In this document: one piece after another, positions 32,240 to 40,815 of the stretch
Position numbering within the stretch: position 1 is the first letter of the stretch
Layout: every line of letters begins with the position of its first letter
DNA from: Falsibacillus pallidus
GTDB taxonomy: Bacteria > Bacillota > Bacilli > Bacillales > DSM-25281
Assembly: GCF_003350505.1 (NCBI RefSeq)
Contig: NZ_QQAY01000002.1
Coordinates: forward strand, 492,276-556,275
Direction: 5' to 3'
Length of the DNA stretch: 64,000 nucleotides
The notes under the pieces: generated by a model
Seen by the model: only the letters and a program-made list of their open reading frames with translations
Databases searched by the model: none
What the model was told of the DNA's origin: nothing
Made by a program: the position numbers and the translations under genes

Positions 32240-33607
32240 CTATATTGAAGCTGTTTTCTTCGAAAGCTCCCTATGGATGGCATGCGCTGCAAGTTTGCCT
32301 TGCTGAGCCGCTGTCACAACCATCGCTTCGCCGAAACCTTTTCCAAAAATAATATCCCCGCAGGAAAACACCTTTTCGTTTGAAGTTTGATAGGTTTCTG
32401 AATTCACCACAACCACCCCTCCAACTTCCTCCAAACCAAACTCTTCAATCAAACCTTTATGTCTTTTCTGGCCAATTGCTTTTATGACGGCATCCACTTC
32501 AAGGATGAATTCTGAACCTTCGATTGGAACTGGTCTTTTTCTGCCATCTTCCCCTTCAGGGCCCAGCTCCATTTGAACACATTCAATGCCGCTGACCTTT
32601 CCATCCTTGCCGATGATCCTCTTCGGGGCAGTCAGCCATCTGAATTCTACGCCATCTTGCTTGGCAAATTCATACTCAAAATCATAGGCTGTCATCTCAT
32701 CGATCGTACGCCTATATAAAATCTTTACGTTGGATGCGCCTAATCTTACTGAGCAGGTAGCACCATCGATGGCCGTATTCCCTGCCCCGATCACAGCAAC
32801 TTTTTTCCCTTTGAACTCATCTGTGAGAGGCTTTGTTTTTGTATTTTTAACAAACTCAATAGCATCATAGACTCCTTCTAAATCTTCCCCTTCAATCCCC
32901 AGATTTGGGACACTTGCCATCCCTGCAGCCAAAACCACTGCATCGTACTTGGAAAGAAGTTCAGCGGCTGAAATATCAGCACCCACTTTAGTGTTGGTTT
33001 TGATTTCAACCCCGAGGCTCTTCACTTGATTCACTTCCCAAAATGAAATTCTCTGAGGAAGACGGAACGACACAATGCCATACGTATTCAGTCCTCCAGC
33101 GTGGGCAGCTGCTTCATAAATCGTCACGTCATAGCCGCAGAGTGCTAATTCCCTGGCGGCAGATAAGCCGGCAGGACCGCTTCCGACAACGGCCGCCTTT
33201 TTCCCATTTGATACTGTCTTATTGAATAGCAGGCGATTATTTTCTATTGCCCAGTCAGTCGCATAGCGCTGCAGGTTACCGATCATAATCGGCTTCGTAG
33301 AGTGATTGAGCACACAAGCCCCTTCGCACAGCTCCTCTGTGGGACAAACTCTTGAACAGCTAGCACCTACTGGGTTGCTTGACATGATGGTCTTTGCAGA
33401 ACCAAACAAGTTGCCTGATGCAATTCTCTTAATGAAGCCGGGGATATCGATTCCGGTTGGGCACGCTTTAATGCAAGGGGCATCATAGCAGTATAGGCAT
33501 CTGCTGGATTCCTCCAAAGCTTCCCGATTAGTCAGCCCTTTTTCCACTTCCTCGAAATTCAAGGAAATATCCTTCAGCGAAATACGCTTTGTTTCTACTG
33601 CGGTCAA
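32240..33607 (-). CDS. preT: NAD(P)-dependent dihydropyrimidine dehydrogenase subunit PreT
   Basis: A 455-residue GltD-like flavoprotein. N-terminal cysteine clusters for Fe-S (CLYCYDAPCIKACP and CSRVCPTEELCEGAC) are followed by an FAD-binding GSGPAGLSAAREL motif and an NAD(P)-binding GAGNTAIDGATCSVRLG motif. It passes electrons from NAD(P)H to PreA. The start is a TTG at 33607 with AAGGAGG upstream. The stop codon lies in the 8-bp target duplication of the downstream MITE. Confidence 0.94.
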   Translation of the reverse strand: MTAVETKRISLKDISLNFEEVEKGLTNREALEESSRCLYCYDAPCIKACPTGIDIPGFIKRIASGNLFGSAKTIMSSNPVGASCSRVCPTEELCEGACVLNHSTKPIMIGNLQRYATDWAIENNRLLFNKTVSNGKKAAVVGSGPAGLSAARELALCGYDVTIYEAAAHAGGLNTYGIVSFRLPQRISFWEVNQVKSLGVEIKTNTKVGADISAAELLSKYDAVVLAAGMASVPNLGIEGEDLEGVYDAIEFVKNTKTKPLTDEFKGKKVAVIGAGNTAIDGATCSVRLGASNVKILYRRTIDEMTAYDFEYEFAKQDGVEFRWLTAPKRIIGKDGKVSGIECVQMELGPEGEDGRKRPVPIEGSEFILEVDAVIKAIGQKRHKGLIEEFGLEEVGGVVVVNSETYQTSNEKVFSCGDIIFGKGFGEAMVVTAAQQGKLAAHAIHRELSKKTASI

Positions 33608-33663
33608 TGGCTCTCCCTCCTTCTTTTTAAACTCTGTGAATAATGGCTCTTTTAAAAAGATAA

Positions 33664-33701
33664 AAGGGGGTTAACATAATTATCCTTCTATGCACCCCCT
33701 T
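33664..33701 (-). terminator. terminator/attenuator between beta-ureidopropionase and preT
   Basis: On the minus strand AAGGGGGT pairs with ACCCCCTT-type sequence (33694-33701 with 33664-33671), followed by TTATCTTTTT. It lies just after the stop of the amidohydrolase gene. Confidence 0.72.
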
Positions 33702-33707
33702 GATTGC

Positions 33708-34598
33708 TTATGGTAATAACGCTGTCATATCTTCATATGTTTCCGGTCGCCTGTCACGGTAGAACTGCCAAGTATCCCTTACTTCGCGTATCAATTTTTT
33801 ATTCATTTCCCCTATAATGACCTCTTCCTGGTCGCGGGAAGCCATCGCCACAAAGTTTCCTCTAGGATCTACTAAATACGATTGCCCATAAAACTCACCC
33901 ATGTTCCAAGGTCCTTCATAGCCCACTCTGTTGATGGCGCCAAGGAAATAACCATTGGCAACAGCATGTGCCGGCTGCTCAAGCTTCCACAGATATTCAG
34001 ACAGCCCTGCTACAGTCGCGGAAGGATTGAAGACAACCTCTGCTCCTTTCAAACCAAGGATACGCGCACCTTCAGGGAAATGACGGTCATAGCAAATATA
34101 AACCCCAACTTTTGCAAAGGCAGTATCAAAAACCGGATAGCCAAGGTTTCCAGGTTTAAAATAAAACTTCTCCCAGAATCCACACCCCTGATCCCCGACT
34201 CCTACATGAGGAATGTGCTGTTTTCGATATTTCCCTAAATAGGAACCATCCGCATCAATGACTGCAGCAGTGTTGTAATATGTAGCGATCCCTTCTCTTT
34301 CATATATAGGCAGGACTATGACCGTGCCTAACTCCTTAGCAAGTTCCTGGAACCTTTTTGTCGTTGGACCATTAGGAATTTCTTCTGCGGATTCATACCA
34401 TTTCGTATTTTGTTCTGCACAGAAATAAGGACCATAGAAAATCTCCTGCAGACAGATGATATTTGCCCCTTTTTCCGCTGCGTCACGAACTAGTTTGATA
34501 TGTTTTTCGATTGCCTTTTCTTTGTGGACAGCCACTGATTCATTTCCATCAACATCGTGTTTTGCCTGAATCAATCCTATTTTCACTGTATCCGACAT
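33708..34598 (-). CDS. pydC: beta-ureidopropionase (nitrilase-superfamily carbamoyl hydrolase)
   Basis: A 296-residue carbon-nitrogen hydrolase. The Glu-Lys-Cys triad is visible: E in CLQEIFYGPYFC, K in KYRKQHIPHVG, and C in VGVYICYDRHFPEGAR. The family member type with GPTTKRFQELA and the N-carbamoyl context fits beta-ureidopropionase, which releases beta-alanine, CO2 and ammonia from N-carbamoyl-beta-alanine. First gene of the reductive pyrimidine-degradation cluster. AAGGGGGAAA precedes the ATG. A 346-nt gap upstream presumably holds its promoter. Confidence 0.92.
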   Translation of the reverse strand: MSDTVKIGLIQAKHDVDGNESVAVHKEKAIEKHIKLVRDAAEKGANIICLQEIFYGPYFCAEQNTKWYESAEEIPNGPTTKRFQELAKELGTVIVLPIYEREGIATYYNTAAVIDADGSYLGKYRKQHIPHVGVGDQGCGFWEKFYFKPGNLGYPVFDTAFAKVGVYICYDRHFPEGARILGLKGAEVVFNPSATVAGLSEYLWKLEQPAHAVANGYFLGAINRVGYEGPWNMGEFYGQSYLVDPRGNFVAMASRDQEEVIIGEMNKKLIREVRDTWQFYRDRRPETYEDMTALLP

Positions 34599-34944
34599 AT
34601 TCTTTCCCCCTTGTTAAGTAACAGATAGAATTTGAGATAGCGCTTCCATATTAGATCACTGGCATCCACCTTTCTTTATGTATTTCATATGCCGAGTTGT
34701 CTCTCTAATCACTACAAATTATGTCAGGGAGAACAGGCATATGACTAATCGTATTGCCGGGAACACAAAAACCTGAAAGTTTTTCGAATCCTTTAACAAA
34801 GACTGAATCTTCTTACAATTTATCATGCTCGTCTCAAAAAATTTGTCAAAAAATGAGTGGAGTTTGTCCTTTCTTTTCGTTTTTCTTCTAAAAATATCGA
34901 CAAAAAAGGATAGCGCTCAGGCTATCCTTTTCATTACGTTATTC
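34599..34944. other. intergenic region upstream of the pyrimidine cluster
   Basis: No convincing ORF. It contains the proA terminator (34903-34931) and a long interrupted dyad CATATGCC (34686-34693) / GGCATATG (34736-34743), which may be an operator pair. I could not pick out a convincing -10/-35 promoter for the pyrimidine cluster. Confidence 0.5.
34903..34931 (-). terminator. terminator after proA
   Basis: AAAAGGATAGC / GCTATCCTTTT stem with a 6-nt loop, 13 nt beyond the proA stop, followed on the minus strand by TTTTTTGTCG. Confidence 0.88.
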
Positions 34945-36216
34945 TTAATTCCTAATTTGACCGCTGCCTCTCATTTGAAACTTCACTGTTGTAAGGGCAG
35001 GCAATCCCATCGGTCCACGGGCATGGAGTTTTTGAGTTGAAATTCCAATTTCCGCTCCGAATCCAAGTGCTCCCCCATCAGTGAATCTTGTCGAAGCATT
35101 ATGGTAAACAGCAGCTGCATCCACCCTTTTCATAAAGGAGTCTGCCGCTTCATTGCTTTCTGTAATAATGGCTTCAGAATGCTTTGTTCCGTATTTTTCA
35201 ATATGTTGAATAGCCTCTTTCTGACTTTCTACCACTTTGATGGCTATTTCAAGTGAAAGATATTCATCGGTCCAGTCGTTTTCGTCAGCCGGTGATGCAT
35301 CAGAAAAATAGCCCATCACTGTAGGATCTCCATGGACTTTTATCGAATGCTGCTTGAAAATCTTGTCTAATTCCATGTAATGCTTTTTGAACCATTCTTC
35401 ATGAATGATAAGTGTTTCTGCCGCATTACAAACAGCAGGACGGTCTGTCTTCGCATTGACAATGATGTTTAAGGCTTTATCCAGGTCTGCCTCTCGATCG
35501 ATGTACAGATGACAATTCCCTACTCCTGTTTCTAATACCGGCACAGTTGCATTTTCTACAACAGCTTTAATTAAAGCTCCTCCTCCGCGCGGAATGAGGA
35601 CATCCACATACTCTTTCATGGTAAATAGTTTTTGAGCTGTTTTACGATCGGTAGATTCAATGAATTGCACCGCATCTTTAGGAATCGCCGTCTTCTCCAA
35701 TGCTTGATGAATGACTTTCACAATAGCAGAGTTGGAATGAATGGCTGAGGAACCGCCCTTCAAAATGATTGCGTTTCCTGATTTCAGTGCCAATCCTGTT
35801 GCATCCACAGTAACATTTGGACGCGCCTCATAGATCATTCCAAGAACGCCAAGTGGAACTGTTACTTTTGAGACTTCCAAACCGTTCTCCATTGTCCATT
35901 GAGATACTACTTTATCGGTTGGATCTTCAAGAGCAGCTACTTCCCTCAATCCTTGGGCAAAATCTGCAATTCTTTCCTCAGTTAATTTCAACCGGTCCAT
36001 GAATGCTTGATCGAAGCCCTTTTCTTTGCCTGCTTTTAGATCTGCTTCATTTTCCTTCAAGATGCTGGATGCTTCTTTTTCGAGTTCTTCTGCAATGATA
36101 TAAAGAGCTTCATCTTTTTGCTCCGTACTGATTACATTCAATTCTTTTGAAGCTTCCTTTGCTTTGATTCCTTGCATTTCGATTGTCGTTTTCAAATCTT
36201 TTTCTTTTAAACCCAT
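34945..36216 (-). CDS. proA: gamma-glutamyl phosphate reductase ProA
   Basis: A 423-residue NADPH-dependent reductase of the aldehyde-dehydrogenase fold, second step of proline synthesis (gamma-glutamyl phosphate to glutamate semialdehyde). Landmarks: PLGVLGMIYEARPNVTVDATGLALKSGNAIILKGG, IPRGGGALIK, and the catalytic cysteine in TDRPAVCNAAETLI. AAGGAGG precedes the ATG at 36216; an in-frame TTG one codon earlier is less likely. Last gene of the proC-proB-proA operon, 17 nt after proB. Confidence 0.96.
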   Translation of the reverse strand: MGLKEKDLKTTIEMQGIKAKEASKELNVISTEQKDEALYIIAEELEKEASSILKENEADLKAGKEKGFDQAFMDRLKLTEERIADFAQGLREVAALEDPTDKVVSQWTMENGLEVSKVTVPLGVLGMIYEARPNVTVDATGLALKSGNAIILKGGSSAIHSNSAIVKVIHQALEKTAIPKDAVQFIESTDRKTAQKLFTMKEYVDVLIPRGGGALIKAVVENATVPVLETGVGNCHLYIDREADLDKALNIIVNAKTDRPAVCNAAETLIIHEEWFKKHYMELDKIFKQHSIKVHGDPTVMGYFSDASPADENDWTDEYLSLEIAIKVVESQKEAIQHIEKYGTKHSEAIITESNEAADSFMKRVDAAAVYHNASTRFTDGGALGFGAEIGISTQKLHARGPMGLPALTTVKFQMRGSGQIRN

Positions 36217-36233
36217 CAAATCCTCCTTTAATA

Positions 36234-37355
36234 TTAGACCCCTGTTGGAATAGATAACTCCAGATGGCAGACTAGGTGTTCGATGTCCACTGCTATATTG
36301 TTCAATTCTTTTGAATTGGAATTGTCCAGGATTTGTTTTAACTCTTTGGATGAATAATTGACTACACCCAATCCAAGTTCATTCCTATTCAGATCCAGCA
36401 CCCGGACAACAGAGTTCTTCTTGAATCGTCCATTAATAGAGTAAATACCGGATGAGAGCAAACTTTCCTTTTTTTCAGTAATAAGGGTCTTTGTATCATT
36501 ATCGATGACAAGTTCCCCTTCCGGACCTGAATTGAATGCGATCCATTGTTTTTTCTTATTTAAGTTCACTTGGTTCTTATCAGTTTTAAAATAAGTCCCT
36601 TTTGCCTCTCCATGAACGGCATCAACCAGGATGTCCCTTACATTGGCTTTTCCGAGGAATGCTTCAATTCCAGATGCCATCGAAATTTTGAAAGCATCGA
36701 TTTTCGATCTCATTCCACCTGTTCCTACAGAACTTCCGGGTTCACCTGCAGCATTTTCAATCTCTGGTGTTATTTGGTCCACACGGGTGAGCAGCTCTGC
36801 ATTTGGATTCTTCCTTGGATCAGCATCATATAACCCGTCGATGTCTGATAAAATCATCAGCATATCTGCATCCACAAGACCTGCTACCTTTGCTGAAAGT
36901 GTATCGTTATCACCAAACTTCAAGCGTTCGACAGTTACCGTATCATTTTCATTGACGATCGGAATGATGCCTCTTTCAAGCAATACGTTGATTGTGTTGC
37001 GTGCATTCATATATCTATTTTCATCTGTAAAGTCGCTTCTCGTTATCAGAATCTGCGAACCTACATATCCGTGTGAAAGCAATAATTCTGAATAAGCTTC
37101 TATTAGAAGCCCTTGCCCGATGGAAGCTGCAGCTTGTTTTTCAGGCAGGGAAACGGGACGGTCTAAACATCCCAATTTTCGATACCCGGCTGCTACAGCA
37201 CCAGAACTGACAAGCAGCACTTCATGCCCTTCATCTTTCAGTTGAACGACCTGCTCCACTAAACGCTCAAGTTTTCTCCTGCTGATTTCACCGTGAGCGC
37301 TCGTTAAAGAGCTGCTACCAATTTTGATGACGATTCTGCTTCCTTCCTGTGTCAA
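36234..37355 (-). CDS. proB: glutamate 5-kinase (ProB/ProJ)
   Basis: A 373-residue amino-acid kinase with a C-terminal PUA domain. Landmarks: RIVIKIGSSSLT, EVLLVSSGAVAAGYRKLG, IPIVNENDTVTVERLKFGDNDTLSAKVA and GTGGMRSKIDAFKISMASGI; the PUA domain is at about residues 280-365. It phosphorylates glutamate, the committed step of proline synthesis. The start is a TTG at 37355 with AGGAG 8 nt upstream. The operon order (reductase, kinase, ProA) matches the osmotic-stress proHJA arrangement of other bacilli, so this may be a ProJ-type isozyme. Confidence 0.95.
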   Translation of the reverse strand: MTQEGSRIVIKIGSSSLTSAHGEISRRKLERLVEQVVQLKDEGHEVLLVSSGAVAAGYRKLGCLDRPVSLPEKQAAASIGQGLLIEAYSELLLSHGYVGSQILITRSDFTDENRYMNARNTINVLLERGIIPIVNENDTVTVERLKFGDNDTLSAKVAGLVDADMLMILSDIDGLYDADPRKNPNAELLTRVDQITPEIENAAGEPGSSVGTGGMRSKIDAFKISMASGIEAFLGKANVRDILVDAVHGEAKGTYFKTDKNQVNLNKKKQWIAFNSGPEGELVIDNDTKTLITEKKESLLSSGIYSINGRFKKNSVVRVLDLNRNELGLGVVNYSSKELKQILDNSNSKELNNIAVDIEHLVCHLELSIPTGV

Positions 37356-37382
37356 TACAATCACTCCTGTTATTTCTTGTGT

Positions 37383-38225
37383 TTATTGGACAACCAGTTG
37401 TTTTTCAAACTTGGCGCTTATTTCTTCTGATTTTCTCGCTGCGCTTTTAACGGCTTCCGATATCGCTGTACCCCCGCCATTTTCTCTAAGAGCTTCCAAT
37501 CCTGCTGCTGTTGTTCCATTTGGCGAAGTGACTTTTTTTCTTAGCTCCGTTGGAGAATCACTTTGTTCGAGCATCATTCTTGCTGCACCTAAAATGGTTT
37601 GGGCACCGATATTTCTGGCTGTTTCTTTATCAAGTCCTTCTTGCTGTCCAACCTTTTCAATATGCTCCATTAAATAATAGAAGTAAGCCGGACCACTTCC
37701 TGCGATGCCAGTGAAAATGTCCATTTGTTTTTCATCGATTAAATACACTTCACCGATAGCAGAAAGAAGATGTTTAATCTCAAGCACAGTGTCCATTGAA
37801 ACATATCGGCCGCCCGCTACAGCCGTAGCAGATTCCTGCAGCATACTTGATGTGTTTGGCATCACTCTTAACACTTGCTGCCCTTCAGGAAGTCCTTCTT
37901 CCATTCTTGCTGTTGAAATTCCGGCAAGAACTGAAACAATGACATGATTAGGTGAGATTTCATCCTTCAACGAATCAAGCGCTGCATCAATATCTTTAGG
38001 CTTCATGGCCAAAATAATGATGTCGACTTCTTTCATATTTAATTGGTCTCTCTGTATACCTTTAATTCCATATTTATTTTTAAGATCATTTAATCTGTCC
38101 ACATTGCTTTTATTTGTCGCAATAACATGTGATGCAGGCATTAAACCAGATTTCACGATTCCGGAAATCATTGCTTCTGCCATGGAACCCGCACCGAGAA
38201 ATGCAATTGTTTTATTCTTTAGCAT
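37383..38225 (-). CDS. proC: pyrroline-5-carboxylate reductase (ProC/ProH)
   Basis: A 280-residue NAD(P)H-dependent reductase that makes proline from pyrroline-5-carboxylate. Landmarks: AFLGAGSMAEAMISGI dinucleotide-binding motif at residues 9-24, DIIILAMKPKDI, RVMPNTSSMLQESATAV, and the C-terminal GIAGSGPAYFYYLMEHIEKVG / LRKKVTSPNGTTAAGLEAL signature. First gene of the operon. The upstream 250 nt contain no T-box features, unlike the anabolic proline genes of B. subtilis; a weak promoter TTGAAT-N16-TACGAT is visible (about 38280-38307). Confidence 0.95.
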   Translation of the reverse strand: MLKNKTIAFLGAGSMAEAMISGIVKSGLMPASHVIATNKSNVDRLNDLKNKYGIKGIQRDQLNMKEVDIIILAMKPKDIDAALDSLKDEISPNHVIVSVLAGISTARMEEGLPEGQQVLRVMPNTSSMLQESATAVAGGRYVSMDTVLEIKHLLSAIGEVYLIDEKQMDIFTGIAGSGPAYFYYLMEHIEKVGQQEGLDKETARNIGAQTILGAARMMLEQSDSPTELRKKVTSPNGTTAAGLEALRENGGGTAISEAVKSAARKSEEISAKFEKQLVVQ

Positions 38226-38442
38226 GTATTATTTCGCCCCTTTTGTTCGCGTTTTGTTCGTGTTTTTTCACAACGTTTACTATCGTAACATGCTGATTAA
38301 ATGATTCAAGGGTAAACTGGGAAGTAGTGGGGATTTGGGCGAGAAAGTTAGTGAAAACGTTATCACTGGTACTTATTTTGCCATTTCAAGAAATAATGGC
38401 GAATAAAGCAGGATATTGAGAGTTTTAGAGGATTGGAATTAA

Positions 38443-38468
38443 AAAAGCACCAGGAATCCCTGGTGCCA
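38443..38468 (-). terminator. terminator after the lysine permease
   Basis: GCACCAGG / CCTGGTGC hairpin (38446-38453 with 38458-38465) followed on the minus strand by TTTTTTAA. Confidence 0.88.
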
Positions 38469-38475
38469 TTTATAG

Positions 38476-39900
38476 CTATGCTGATAATTTTTGAGGAACA
38501 GCACTGCTTTTGCTCTTTCGCAGTTTACCATAGAATACGATTCCGCTCGCCAGTAATCCCATTCCAAATAGGAACGTTTTTAAATCGGCTGTTCCGGCGA
38601 TGATGACCCATGTAGAATATACAGTGGACAAAATGCCGATGATACCATCCGTTACCCTGTTTCTTAATTGTCCTACGTATGTTTCGCCTGTGGCCACCAT
38701 CTTCAATTGGAAAACCGAAGAAATGAAATATGGTATCAGATAAGACAATGTCGCTATGGTAATGACAAAATTAAAGGCATCTGAAATCGAATTGGAAATA
38801 GTAGAAAAAATAAATAGCTGGCCGATCAAATTTGTTACAACCATTGAAAAAATGGGAATGCCATTCTTGTTTTCCTTTAAGAAAGAAGTAAGGAATAATC
38901 CCTGCTTTGCAGCTTGATATGGAACTTCCGCACTGAGCATTACCCACCCGATAGTAGAACCGAGTAAACTGATCAAGCCTAATGCTGCTAACAGCTTTCC
39001 GCCGATCGGTCCAGCAACAGTGGTGATGGCATCAATGAGTGGTTTATCTGATTGGACCAGCTCGGAGTGATTTAACAGCCCCATTACTAATGTGCTTATT
39101 CCAATATAGATGCCCAGAGCAATTAGAAGCCCAAGAATTGTTGCCCTTTTTACATCCACTTGTTTTTTGGCCCTGGATGCAAATACTACAGCAGATTCCA
39201 CTCCGATGAATGCCCACAGCGTAGCAACGGCTGCATGATTGATCTGGCCTAATAATCCAACTTTATTGCCGGCATCATCCACTTGCGCTTCTGCAAATGG
39301 AAGGATATTGGTTTTCTCAAATGCAAATAGTGCAATCACGATGAAAAGGAAGAATCCGATGACTTTAGTTGCTGTCGCAGCAAAATTTAATTTCCCCGCG
39401 TTCTCAAGACCGCGCAAGATGATGAAATGGGTGGTCCACAATAAAAGCGTGCAGACAAGAAACGTTAATGCGTTGCCAGTTTTCAATGAAAAGCTGCCGA
39501 TTGTCATCAATGTTGCACCGCTGGTTAAAATCGGGAAGAAGGATGATAAATATCCTGCAAAAGTAGTAATGATGGCAATATTTCCAGCTAAATTCCCGAT
39601 CCAATACCCCCAAGTAGACATGTACCCTGACAGGATGGATGCATTTGATCCTTTTGAAAATAATTCCTTTGCATAAATCTGCGGTCCCCCGTTCAGATTG
39701 GGCTTTCTAATCGCCAGATTTCCAAATACCAAAGCCGTCACAAGAACCCCTGCTCCCGTTAATACCCAAGCAAGCAGAACTCCAGCAGGGCTAGCTACCT
39801 CCGAAAGTGTGCGGGGAAGCATGAATATCCCCGAACCTACCATGTTTCCGACTACCAAGGCAGTCAGAATCCATAATCCTAATTTGTTTGTCTTACTCAA
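38476..39900 (-). CDS. APC-superfamily lysine/basic amino-acid permease (YvsH-like)
   Basis: A 474-residue, 12-helix carrier of the basic amino acid/polyamine antiporter family. Landmarks: the first-helix GNMVGSGIFMLPRTL motif, GGPQIYAKELF, AFIGVESAVVFASRAK (helix 6) and GWVMLSAEVPYQAAKQG. The start is a TTG at 39900 preceded by AAGGAG. A full lysine riboswitch with terminator lies upstream, so lysine uptake (or exchange) is the most likely function; the corresponding L-box transporter of B. subtilis is YvsH. Arginine/ornithine exchange by the same family is an alternative. Confidence 0.9.
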   Translation of the reverse strand: MSKTNKLGLWILTALVVGNMVGSGIFMLPRTLSEVASPAGVLLAWVLTGAGVLVTALVFGNLAIRKPNLNGGPQIYAKELFSKGSNASILSGYMSTWGYWIGNLAGNIAIITTFAGYLSSFFPILTSGATLMTIGSFSLKTGNALTFLVCTLLLWTTHFIILRGLENAGKLNFAATATKVIGFFLFIVIALFAFEKTNILPFAEAQVDDAGNKVGLLGQINHAAVATLWAFIGVESAVVFASRAKKQVDVKRATILGLLIALGIYIGISTLVMGLLNHSELVQSDKPLIDAITTVAGPIGGKLLAALGLISLLGSTIGWVMLSAEVPYQAAKQGLFLTSFLKENKNGIPIFSMVVTNLIGQLFIFSTISNSISDAFNFVITIATLSYLIPYFISSVFQLKMVATGETYVGQLRNRVTDGIIGILSTVYSTWVIIAGTADLKTFLFGMGLLASGIVFYGKLRKSKSSAVPQKLSA

Positions 39901-39960
39901 ATGTACCCTCTCCTTTTTCTTTTTTCTGCTGTGCGAGAAGGGTTGACTGCATTTTTTGCA

Positions 39961-39990
39961 TAAAAAAAACACACCTAAATACGGTGTGAT
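39961..39990 (-). terminator. lysine-riboswitch terminator
   Basis: CACACC / GGTGTG stem (39970-39975 with 39983-39988), followed on the minus strand by eight Ts (39961-39969 region). It sits between the aptamer and the permease start. Confidence 0.9.
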
Positions 39991-40000
39991 CCCTAAACCG

Positions 40001-40208
40001 CATCAGACAGCAAATCGATAGTTCATCATGGACCATAAATAAATCCATGACAGTCCTGCATCTTTTTGAATACAGTCCCAGCTCCCATAACCGTGGGGGA
40101 TATGGTGCTTCGGCAATATTTCCTTTCGGATGATCATCAGCAAAACCCCAGTTTCTCCGATCATCTTACTCTTAAACACCGCGCCTCTACCTCACCTTTG
40201 CACTGATG
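40001..40208 (-). ncRNA. lysine riboswitch (L-box)
   Basis: Read on the minus strand the RNA has the conserved L-box blocks in order: AGGTAGAGGCGCG, AAGAGTA, GATGATCATCCGAAAGGA, GCCGAAGCACC, TGGGAGCTGGGACTGT, and a 3' strand GCTGTCTGATG. The closing P1 helix is CATCAG with CTGATG plus GCAAA with TTTGC. A terminator follows. Lysine binding should stop transcription of the permease. Confidence 0.93.
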
Positions 40209-40234
40209 AGGATTTCTATTTAATTTACATGAAT

Positions 40235-40263
40235 ACATTATCAGGGAATCAATTGACTGTCAA
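40235..40263 (-). promoter_or_regulatory. sigma-A promoter of the lysine-riboswitch transcript
   Basis: On the minus strand TTGACA (40258-40263), 17-nt spacer, TAATGT (40235-40240), ending about 27 nt before the aptamer. Confidence 0.85.
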
Positions 40264-40452
40264 CGAAAAATTTCATCATGGTAAAGTATCGATGCGATAA
40301 AATCTCACAGTAAAAAGTTCATCATGCCTAAGGTTTTCCCCTTGATTGCACTTGTGAATTACAGGAAGAAATACATCGAAAAATGACGATTTTCGTCTAT
40401 TTCCTGAAAAATAATACATTTCCGAATTTTCGGATTATATCTCGATATATGA

Positions 40453-40815
40453 TTACCCCTGATTCTGAATGGCTTCCACTGCGCATGTTAAATACTTTAC
40501 GTATCCTTCCTTCCGATCTGAATCCATTTCTCTATAATCTGAAAAAGATTCTTTTAGAAAAATGAAATTATCAACTAAATGATCCGATTTCATTCCGCGG
40601 CTGACCAATACACTATTCAGCCACACAGCATAGTCGATGAACACTTTTTCATCTCGGATTGAATAGGCACTGTCCAAGTAGTTCAAGTGGTGGATATTGT
40701 CATCGTAGCATTTTTGCCTTCCAGCCTCCCCAAATCGTTCATCCAGGGAAGGATACTTCTTGTATATCAATTCAATCGCTTGTTCTAAGACACTTTCATA
40801 CGGATTCTTATTCAT
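40453..40815 (-). CDS. helical hypothetical protein coupled to a monooxygenase
   Basis: A 120-residue, mostly helical soluble protein with a repeated pattern of hydrophobic, His and Tyr residues: CYDDNIHHLNYLDSAYSIRDEKVFIDYAVWLNSVLVSRGMKSDHLVDNF. The layout resembles four-helix N-terminal modules of some Bacillus cobalamin-binding or sensor proteins, but I cannot name a family with confidence. Its ATG overlaps the stop of the upstream ABM-domain monooxygenase gene by 4 nt, so the two products probably act together. It ends about 245 nt before the lysine-riboswitch 5' end. Confidence 0.7.
   Translation of the reverse strand: MNKNPYESVLEQAIELIYKKYPSLDERFGEAGRQKCYDDNIHHLNYLDSAYSIRDEKVFIDYAVWLNSVLVSRGMKSDHLVDNFIFLKESFSDYREMDSDRKEGYVKYLTCAVEAIQNQG

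Noticed and set aside
33640-33670. A further GGCTCTTTT sequence resembling the MITE end
   Set aside because: Only the first nine bases match; no internal blocks, right end or 8-bp duplication are present.
38226-38475. T-box leader before the proline operon
   Set aside because: No AGGGTGGNACCGCG-type antiterminator sequence or specifier-loop layout could be found and the space is short.
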